Shown: in pieces, positions 55,364 through 64,000 of the stretch
How the letters are laid out: every line of letters begins with the position of its first letter
How positions within the stretch are numbered: the stretch's first letter is position 1
Origin: Tamarix chinensis
Lineage: Eukaryota; Streptophyta; Magnoliopsida; Caryophyllales; Tamaricaceae
Direction: 5' to 3'
DNA length: 64,000 nt
Assembly (NCBI GenBank): GCA_030549775.1
Contig: CM060172.1
Location: forward strand, 128,701,122-128,765,121
Program-made: the position numbers and the translations under genes
The notes under the pieces: generated by a model
The model's input: the letters and a program-made list of their open reading frames with translations, nothing else
Told to the model about the DNA's origin: nothing
Database searches by the model: none

Positions 55364-56290
55364 CGTAAAATTAATTAAAGATATGTTAACATGATACATA
55401 TCTAAACTTTGCCACTATAGTTGGATAATTGAAATCTTATATTTATCCAGCATGCAAGAAAAATGATTGGTGTCATATATATCTTCTAAGAACATGGTTT
55501 ACGAAGAAAGGAAAGGATGGTGAAATTGGATGGAAGAGCTAAGCAATATAACTATTTTCTTTTCTTTTCTTTTTTCAGAACAAGTGAGTATTGTTCCTTT
55601 CTTTAATTCTAGGTCAAAGTTGATACTTTCTCTCTCTCCAAGTAAAAAATATAAAGTGTAGTTGTGTAATTTATAGATTTGTTTTTTTGTATCAATTTTG
55701 ACATAGAAAATTACCAAGTACTCTCAACTTCTCTCTGTTTTCGAAACACATACATACTAGGTAAAGTTATGCATTCCCACACCCTTCATAGTTAAGTATA
55801 CGATATCGGAGGGTTCGTATGTTAACCTTGAGGGTGAACTGACATATACAATTACATCAGAGGTCCGATCGTAATTCACTTCAAGACATTGATTATATTC
55901 ACGACACATCAACATTTTGATAACTATTTTTCTGTAGCTTTGATTAATTAATTTCATTGTCTCATAAGTACTATTACTACATATATATTATTCAAACATG
56001 TAAAATTACTTAAAGATAAATTAACATGATATAGATCTAAACTCTGCCACTATAGTTAGATACTTGGAGTCTTTGATTAGTAAGGCATGCAAGATGAATG
56101 GATAGTGTCATGAATATCTTCGAAGAACATGGTTTGCGAAGAAAGGGGAGGATAGAGAAGTTAGAAGGCAGAGTTAAGCTTCATAGGTTCTTTTTTATTT
56201 TCATTTTTGTGAGCGAGTGAGTATTGTTCCTTTCTTTAACTCTAGGTCAAAGTTGATAATCTCTCACTCTCTCGGAGTAAAAAATTAGGG
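55047..56290 (+). repeat. Tandem duplication (~634-bp period) of 3' LTR tail plus flank
   Basis: 55047-55680 and 55681-56290 align along their length: TTTTGATATAGAAAATTAC against TTTTGACATAGAAAATTAC (ends 55080 and 55714), then the LTR body, the CCAACA/CAAACA end, and about 280 bp beyond the LTR including AAGAACATGGTTT and TGAGTATTGTTCCTTTC. Copies are clearly diverged, so the duplication is old. Because flank as well as LTR is duplicated, it is a genomic tandem duplication and not a second LTR. Confidence 0.82.
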
Positions 56291-57022
56291 CTCTTATGTT
56301 ACTTTTAATTTCTTTCTCCCATAGAATTATTCCTTTCTTCTTTTTTCTTTTTTTGAGAGGAAGCATTGTTCCTTTCTTTAGTTAATACTCTCTCTCTTTT
56401 TGTGTTTTTTTTTGGGAAAAATTACAAGTCTACTATTTCTATATATATTACTTATACTATCTCTATTAGATGACATCGCTTCTAACTTATCATTATAGTG
56501 ATTGGTTGGCAACAAAACGTCCCTAACTCTCTGATCATCCCCACAGTTGTAAGTCACTCCATCTCTCTTTCTTTTTCTCTCTCATTTTTTTTTTGGTTTG
56601 GACAAATATTTTTCTTTGGAACAAAAACACTAGTTAGAGTAGCTTAACTATATATATTTTTTGTTTTTGTTTTTTAAAGTTATAAAAGTAAAAGAAAACC
56701 CTTAAGCTCTTCTTCCTTTTTCCCATGTGATTGTATCTTATTTTTCAACACTCTCCAAATTTTTTCCCTACCATTAATTGTTTAGCTTCCAATTAACTAC
56801 TCAGACAAAACACTCATTGCTCATAATCTTAAAACTATTGTTTTTATTGTATATATATTAATTTTAATAAATGAAATTTAAATAAAAAGATAAAACTGAA
56901 AACTATAAGTCTTTAGTGGGCAATTACAATATTTTCTCAAACTCATTTACTTTCAATTTCTAATTTTATTTTCAAATGAAAAATTATCGTTCTTTGAATC
57001 TTCTACATATGCCACGAATATT
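56291..57022. other. Gene-free AT-rich sequence
   Basis: Pyrimidine-rich stretches (CTCTCTC/TTTCTT) near 56310-56600; no gene recognised. Confidence 0.45.
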
Positions 57023-57725
57023 GGGTTTGTTTGGTACAAAGAAAGTAAATTTCTTAGTAAGTCATACTTTTAAAGAAGTAAATCGTAGGAAAAAACTCTT
57101 TGAAAAGTATCAGTATATATATATATTTCTACTTCCCTAAGCATACTAGTGTTTTATATAAGGGTCAATGTCATACTACCATGTAAATACTAAATTATAA
57201 TAATATTCCTTACTAATACATGAATTCATTATTAACTGATATTCTATCATGACATTAATAGATAATTTTGAGGGCTAATATGTGAGTAAGAGTTTAGGAA
57301 CTATGACTTCCTTGATTCTAGGGGTAATTCAGTTGGACATAAGTTGTAGAAGGAAGTATTACTTCCTATGAAGTGATAGAAGTTGATTTATTTGGTTAGT
57401 AGAAAATAGACGTAAAAGGTAAGTCATACTTCTTTTTTACCTTATTATATATATACTTTCTTAGGAGATGACTTACGTTGATCCAAGTGAATTCTATTTC
57501 CTAGTAGTCAATTACCTTTTCACCATCACTTTTATAAATAAAAAATAATTATATTTATTATTAAGGTGTCCTATATATTCTAATTTATGTACTACTTGCT
57601 AGGTGATATAATAGTAAACCAAACTTAAAATATTATTATTTTTAAGAAAGAGTTTTCGAACAACTTACTTCCATAGAAATACAACTTGCTGAGAAAATTT
57701 ATATTTATGTATCAAAGGACCCCCC
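57023..57725. mobile_element. MITE-like element with ~75-bp inverted repeats (703 bp)
   Basis: Left end GGGTTTGTTTGGTACAAAGA continuing with TTTCTTAGTAAGTCATACTT; right end reversed GGGGGGTCCTTTGATACATA continuing with TTTTCTCAGCAAGTTGTATT. The two ends match imperfectly over about 75 bp. The GGGTTTGTTTGG terminus is common in plant non-autonomous DNA transposons. TSD not resolved. A further AAGTAGCACTTCC-like stretch to 57890 may belong to a second nested element. Confidence 0.55.
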
Positions 57726-58499
57726 TAGTTTTTTGAGTCACTTTCGTAATTAAGACATATATAGATAACTAAGTCAAGGGAAGTGAGATTTCCTTTTTGG
57801 CTTTTGTTTTCTTTCAACCAAATGAGACACTTTTAACTTCATATAGGAAGTGCTACTTTCCTACCCTACTTACCCCCAACCAATTACCGCATAGTGTTAA
57901 TTTAGAATTAAATTTTCTTATAAAGTGGGATATGCTATAATATTGTATAAGCGTATGAGAGGTAATTCTTCTTGGACTACATATATGATATATCTAAGGA
58001 ATGTTAATTAAAACGAGAGAAGAAAAAACATGGTGATTGAAGAATATCCTCGAAGATTCAATTACTTTGATATTCAATGCCCTTTTTAGATTATTGATTT
58101 TAATGTATACTCCATCCTGTTAGTAAAAGAAAGGGGGGGGAGAATATGTATGCTAGCTACATCTTCAATACTTCTAGTGACCACAAATCCAATATCCAAC
58201 TTTTGCATCTCCTAGTGATCACAAATGCAACAATGATTTAAAATTATCAATTGAACTCACGGATCTCCAGAATCTTCACGATAATAATTTATGAAAATCA
58301 ATATCTTTTATAATTATTCCTTTGATAGAGATTTGATTTGATAATATCTTTCAATTCAACCATTTGATTTATCTGAAAAATTATATCTAAGTAGCCTGTG
58401 CTAGTGGCAGTGAACGAAAAAAATGGTCTCATTAGACTTATAAATCTTTCAAAACGAGGACATAATAAATTTGACAAAATGCTTGATGACTATATTAGT
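57726..58499. other. Gene-free AT-rich sequence
   Basis: No coding or RNA gene recognised. Confidence 0.4.
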
Positions 58500-59080
58500 A
58501 TCAAATGCATCTTAATCATCAATGATACTTCATTTTAATAAATTGATGATTATTGTAAGGCGTCATATTTTTGGGTTGTAACCAATGATTATTTTCATTT
58601 GATAATTTATAATGTTTTGATTGATAATTCTTGAAATATTGATATGATTGTTCTTGTTTTAATCAATGATAGCATTGCAACTTTAATTAGTAATGATTTA
58701 TTAGTATTGTAGTTTCAATTAATAATAATTGTTGGTATAATTAATTGAGGGTCGTTGTAATTTTAATTGACGGATCTTCTTTTTTAGTGGATGATAACTC
58801 TTGTAGTATCAATTGACTGATTCGTAATGCCATTTTATATGGTGATTCTTATGGTTTCAATAGATGGTTCATCTTACTTTAACCGGTGATGATTTTCACA
58901 ATATTGATTAAAAATAATTGTAATTTAAATTGATGAATCTTATTGTTTGAATAGACGATTTTGTAATTTCTATTTATGACTATTAATGTGATGATTTCCT
59001 ATTTCTGATTGACGATGGTTATTGTTAGTTGAAAGTAAAAAATATGGTAGTTTCAATTGATGAATAGTATTGTTGAATTC
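58500..59080. repeat. Highly decayed tandem repeat (TTTCAATTGATGATT type)
   Basis: Variants of a phrase near GTAGTTTCAATTGATGATT recur at about 58706, 58757, 58812, 58850, 58920 and 59049, with irregular spacing (38-130 bp). I read this as an old minisatellite blurred by substitutions and indels. Neither strand reads as protein. Confidence 0.5.
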
Positions 59081-59475
59081 CCTTATTCCTATAATTCTAA
59101 TTTATAATTAAGGCGCATAACAATTTAACGCGTGCTACTTTTACCAAATCTAAGTTCGAACCCTTTGGGTTCATGAACGAACATACATCAAGGCATAGAA
59201 TCATGTTTGCAGGATTACGTATTTCTATCACCTTAATTATTATTTTTTTAGATTCATAGGGAGCTGATAAAAGTAATTATAAATTATTATATATATGGCG
59301 GCATTATAGATGTGTTATAATATCAAGAGAGTGGAAGACAAATTCAAACTTGAAACATCTTATACTTAAAAACTAGTCTTTATTATTAGGCCAAACTTAA
59401 GGTAGTGTGTACTTAAATTGATGTTTATTTTTATGTAACCGGAATGAATATAAAGGTTGGGGTTTTATTAACTAA

Positions 59476-59982
59476 TTGCTAAAAGACCCGTTGATTGGTA
59501 AAGGAGATGCATTGTTAGTGGTGGCCAGTTTACTAGCACAGGCGACCTTTCAAGCTGCACTCAATCCTCCATCAACAATATTGGAGCATAAAGAAACAAA
59601 ATCTCATTTTCATTGCCATAAATGGAAATTTAGCGCGCATAACTATGGTGATAAAATCAGGAACTGTCGAACATATAGAATCAACTTATTCATGGGATTC
59701 AACACTGCAAGTTTTCTTTCATCTATGCTCCTCATCTTTTTCTTCCATCGTCGAGCTTTCGCAGGTTTCCTTCTCGAGATTTCAGCTTTCTCCCTGATAT
59801 TTAGTTACTTGTTCGTTCTCGTGGGTATATCTCCAAGTATCGCGTCTGATGCCGCCCTTGATTTTTTCTGTGCTGTTGCTATTTTGCTCGTCGGGGTGCG
59901 CCTGAGTTTGAAATTTCTGCATTGGTCTCTTTTGTTTCGCCGATATGTAACTAAGAGGGGTCTATTCTGCGGACGAGGATAG
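59476..59982 (+). pseudogene. Orphan PGG-domain exon of an ankyrin-repeat membrane protein
   Basis: The open frame has no ATG at its start; it is most simply a 3' terminal exon after an acceptor at 59484-59485 (CTAAAAG). It encodes a PGG-domain-like C-terminus: DALLVVASLLAQATFQAALN then PP, followed by a loop and hydrophobic segments NTASFLSSMLLIFFF, FLLEISAFSLIFSYLFVL and ALDFFCAVAILLVGV, i.e. about four membrane spans. In the family this domain follows N-terminal ankyrin repeats in plant plasma-membrane proteins linked to defence signalling (BDA1/ACD6-type). Here the signature PPGG reads PPST, and no ankyrin repeats are found in the preceding 3 kb. It could be the last exon after a long intron, or a gene fragment; I favour a fragment. 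Confidence 0.75.
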
Positions 59983-60154
59983 AAGGGAGAAACGGAGGGA
60001 TTCCATACCCGGCTAATACGTATACAGAAGATGCACACACGGTACACGGTGGGTTCTGCTTGGCCTATGTCATACATCCACTGGCACTAGTTATGGTGGT
60101 TCAAAACGTGCGTCGGTGTAGCTACGTTCCCTGTTTCTATCTTGTATTTCCGTA

Positions 60155-60183
60155 GAAAGGAAGGAAGGAAGGAAGGAAGGAAG
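60155..60183. repeat. (GGAA)n microsatellite
   Basis: Six to seven GGAA repeats downstream of the PGG exon. Confidence 0.95.
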
Positions 60184-61846
60184 AAGAGCTTTCAGCATTT
60201 TAATTCATTTTCTCTTTTTAGATGTGTCAATAACGCTTTCTCCAATAGCCGCCTCTGTACGTACAAATGATCAAAGAAGGGCAGTCTAGCTCGATCTCTT
60301 CCTGTGATTTGCTGTGGTCGCGGTGCTAGGAGAAACAAACAACTATCCGCTTTCGTATATATCAATGTCCTTCTTAATTCATTGTTTGATGAAACAAAAC
60401 AACATTGTATCCCGTAAGTATTCGGTTTGATTTATTTACTATCTTAAAGACAAATACAAGTGTTGTTTCAAACAGTAATTTAAAAGTATTAGAGTTAGTC
60501 CTAGCGTTTTTAACGGAGACAAACAATCGGGTACACGACAAAAATATGGATATAAAATTTCATTAATTTGACACGACGTAATTAGAAATTTGAGTCTGCA
60601 CACCACTATACGTAATACACTCAAAACATTTTAAATCTTGTATTTTATTTCTTTTTTTTTTTACTGAATACTATAAACTAAAATTTTAATTACCCTTCTT
60701 GAATTTTTAGTATTCTCAATTTATATCTATTCCTTTAGTATTGTCCCATTTTCTCCTAAAAATATCTTCTTTTTTCCCAAATGTGACATACAAATATTCT
60801 AAGTAAATAACAATTTTTTATTTTTTATTGTTGGATAAAATATATAAACCAAAGCAAGTATAAGACTTATCTAGATAACATAAGTAGAAAACCAGGATAC
60901 GATCGAATAGAGACAACTTGATGCCACTATCCTAAATCAAAAAATCCCCTCTATAGAGTAAAAGGACTTCTGATCTCAAACTCTACAAGTTTATAACTAT
61001 TTCTTTACTAGGAAGATGCACTTCAACCGACAAGGTAGGAGTAATTTTGTTTGAGCTTACGAATCATGTGAAAATATTGGTTTATAAAAACTAAGAGAGA
61101 ATGGAAGTGAGGAAAGGGAGAGACTTATTTAAAAGGAGTTGGATGAGAAGTGAATATTGAAGATCATCTGCAAAGTGCTAATCAGAGGTGTTTATATAGG
61201 CTCAATGATTTGTTCATTTGACACTAGTCTAATGGTTTTGTTGGTGATTAATGTACTAATCCATTGGAGATTAAAGTTGTAACACCTAGTTTTAAAATCT
61301 TTCAAAGTGTATTTAAATCCATGTTAACAAAAGATAATATGGTTTTGGTTTTAGAAAATGCTTAAAAAGAAGGTGAAAATGTGAATTTTAGGGTATTATT
61401 TGACCGGTCATATCCAAAATCTATCAACTAGTTAATCCAAAAACCTTGTATTCATCCCAAGATAACTAGTCAACTGGTGGGATAAAACCAATCCATTGGT
61501 ATTTCATAACTAATCAAATAGATTCATCTTTCCTCTGCCTCATTTCCAATACCTATAATACTTATAAATCCATGTGGAGGTTAAACAAAAATGAGGGAAT
61601 TATCAACACATCTAATGTAAATAGACACTATTATTTCACTTACTCTAGATGTTAATGCTAAAATTTAAAATTTAAAACCAAGATAAAATTATGCTAGATC
61701 CTTTATATGATAAGACACTATGATAAAGTCAAATAACAATGTTGAAAGTAGCTAACAACATTATAGAAAATTTTAAAACTCTACCTACATTAAAAACTTA
61801 GTGCAATCAAAACACCAATAAAACGTTGAACACCAAAAGCCAAACT
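60184..61846. other. Gene-free sequence downstream of the PGG exon
   Basis: No recognisable coding region. GACCGGTCATATCC and CAACTAGTTAATCC/AACTAGTCAACTGG phrases (about 61400-61480) resemble repeats seen in some plant copia LTRs, and TGTTGGATAAAATATA at about 60830 looks like an LTR start, but no pair of ends or TSD could be fixed. Confidence 0.4.
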
Positions 61847-64000
61847 TGTAATATCCCATATTTTTAAAATTAAATTTTATTAACCTTAATAATTTTATTA
61901 GCGTAATTTGATGAAAATGTTTAATTATTTTAATTTGGATTTCTTTAATGGTTTTATCGACTATTTTAAATTCATATTAGAATTTAGTTCATCATTGTCA
62001 TTGCAGATTATTCTTGATAAGTTCTTTTACGAACATAGTTTTACTATATTCACATCATTTTGATTTTTGTTTAAAAATATATATATTTCCTATCTTTCTC
62101 TTGTTTTGATTTTTAATATTTTAGATTCATTTTTTATTCTAACTTTGCCATGTGATTGTGACTTTAATTTGGAGTTATATTATATTAACAAAATAAATTA
62201 TTTAAATTATAAAATTCTCCTTAAATAGTAAAATTATTTTAATAATTTATAATTGTAGCAAATATTTTTGCCTTTGAATCTATATGTTTTTACTTGGTCG
62301 TTAATAACTTCAAAAAATTTTAAATTAAAAATATTTTTTAACTTATTTATGATTTTCCTTCCTAAATTAATTTTCTTCCCTTTTTTTCCTTTTGGTTTAC
62401 AGATGATCTTTTTCAAAAATTATTTGAATTAATCCTATTCTCATAGAATTTGATTCAAATATTTTTCAATATCTTATTATGTATTTTCGTAAATAATATA
62501 AATTATAAAGCTTGTTAGTATTTTCTTCCAAAAGCTTTAATGAAATCCTTTAAATAAATTTTATATTAATTTTATACCTTTGAATCTTGATTAAATGAAT
62601 TTCGTTAAATGAGTTTCAAATAAAATTATCCGTAAATATTGTTCAAGTATTTTATACTCCCTTTATGTATATGTGTATTAGTATAAAGATAAAAATAAAA
62701 ACACCACCCCACTTTTCTTCTATCTCCTCCTTTTATTTTCTCTCTTCCTTTCCCATTATAACTTTGAATCTTTATGAAACAAATTTTGTTAAATGCATTT
62801 CAAGTAAAATTATCCGTAAAAATTTTTCAAGTATTTTATACTCCCATTATGCATATGTATATTAGTATAAAAAAAATGACCCACTTTTCTTCTATCTCCC
62901 TCTTTTCATTTCCCTCTCTTCTTTTCCCGTTATACCATTGAATATTTATGAAACAAATTTTATTAAATAAGTTTCAAATAAAATTATGCATAAAAAATTT
63001 TCAAGTATTTTATACTCCCTTTATGTATATGTGTATCAATATTTAAAAAAAATGCCCACTTCTCTTCTATATCCCTCCTTTCTTTTCTCTCTCTTCCTTT
63101 CCCGTCCTCCTTCTACGTGAACCGCATACCTTGATTCCCCCTTGCTCTTTCACCCCTACTCCCTCTTTTCTTTGCTAACCCACAACACCACTCCAACCAC
63201 CATTGTCGGGCCACTCCACCATGACAACTCCACTACCCTTCTCCCTCCGTCATCAGCATCACCAACCTCTAGTGTAACAACTATGCAAAACAACAACGAT
63301 GACAACAAGCAGGAGGCAAGGCATAAGTTATGACATCGGCTAACTCAAGAATGACGACCTCATATGACAAAGTGCGAGCCATAAAGAACACTGGACAAAC
63401 CTTCCCCTTCCATGGACAAGCTCCATTCAAATCATAATGGCATTTTTTATTTGGTATATTTTTATCCAAACCCTAACTTCTAAATTTAATTAATTTGTAT
63501 AGATTGGGTTTAATTAGGCTAATTTTTTTGCTTACGTATGTATGCATGCATTGTATGATTGATTTGGATGGGTTAATTGTAGTGTATGTGGTTGATTTGT
63601 GAAAATAAAAATTTTGAGCCGGTTATGTATGGGTTTCGTGGATTCATCCAATTACACTATTTTGGATAAATTAATTTTATAATATAATTTAAAATGTTTC
63701 TAATTTTATGTACTATCAATTTGAAAACTTTGTGTGGAAATAATTGCAGTTAGATTTCTAGGTCAAATTCCTTGTGTATTGAAATTAAATTGCATAATTG
63801 AGTTATTTCATTCAATTGATTTTACAATATGCTTTGAAATGTATTTAATTTTATGTTAGAAGTGTTGATTTGAGAAAATTACGTAAAATCAATCAAAATT
63901 AATTTTGTAGTTTAAAATTCTTGTGGATCTAAATAAGATTGTGTAATCTTGTTATTGATTATATAATTTATATTAGTATACATTTAATTGCATTTCTAAA
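61847..64000 (+). mobile_element. Giant LTR, family 1, copy 3 (cut by window edge)
   Basis: Starts TGTAATATCCCATATTTTT after the 5-mer AAACT (61842-61846), and follows the same order as 13421-17770 through the C/T-rich leader (63040-63300) into the ~150-bp repeat series. At least 2154 bp are present; the 3' end is outside the window, so solo or full-length status is unknown. The promoter-proximal part is triplicated (62579-63110). Confidence 0.8.
62579..63110 (+). repeat. Triplicated ~180-bp segment before the LTR leader
   Basis: Three tandem copies begin at about 62579, 62763 and 62937 (periods 184 and 174 bp). Each has TTGAATCTT...AAATTT-GTTAAAT, CAAGTATTTTATACTCCC, TATGTATATGTGTAT and a C/T-rich tail CCACTTTTCTTCTAT. 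The other family 1 copies have this segment once. Confidence 0.85.

Overview
This window is nuclear DNA from a flowering plant. It is AT-rich, has intron-containing genes with plant-type GT-AG splice sites, and is dominated by nested retrotransposon debris. I cannot name the species. Only two host-gene loci are recognisable. One is a glycoside hydrolase family 1 (GH1) beta-glucosidase on the minus strand (3569-8422), whose first eleven exons read cleanly but whose last exon is missing. The other is a short PGG-domain exon (59476-59982), the membrane end of an ankyrin-repeat/PGG protein, with no ankyrin part nearby.

Layout. 1-3181: decayed CACTA (En/Spm) TNP2 transposase on the plus strand, lying where the last GH1 exon should be. 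3569-8422: GH1 gene; intron 1 is 1.6 kb and repeat-filled. 9006-41689: a stack of LTR-type units. Most begin TGTAAYAYCCC or TGAAAYRCC and end GGGTGTTACA; they carry a TATA box or a C/T-rich leader, TTA microsatellites and tandem repeats, but no retroviral-type coding region. Including 47533-51221 further right, six units in the window have perfect 5-bp target-site duplications (TSDs) and behave as solo LTRs: 9262-10199, 13421-17770, 20471-24868, 32370-34334, 36291-41032 and 47533-51221. At least five sit inside older elements. 41690-46508: gene-free sequence with two small inverted-repeat elements. 46509-55363: a dead Ty1/copia element whose gag zinc-knuckle codons are split by the 47533-51221 solo LTR. 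55047-56290: tandem duplication of the 3' LTR tail plus flank. 56291-59475: gene-free, with a MITE-like element and a decayed repeat. 61847-64000: another giant LTR, cut by the window edge, with a triplicated promoter-proximal segment.

There are no operons or cooperating genes here. The biology visible is transposon invasion: CACTA next to or inside a beta-glucosidase, then layers of LTR elements reduced to solo LTRs. The most unusual feature is the architecture of the giant solo LTRs: about 150-bp internal repeats, hairpin-forming minisatellites in two higher-order blocks, and a candidate LTR-internal intron.
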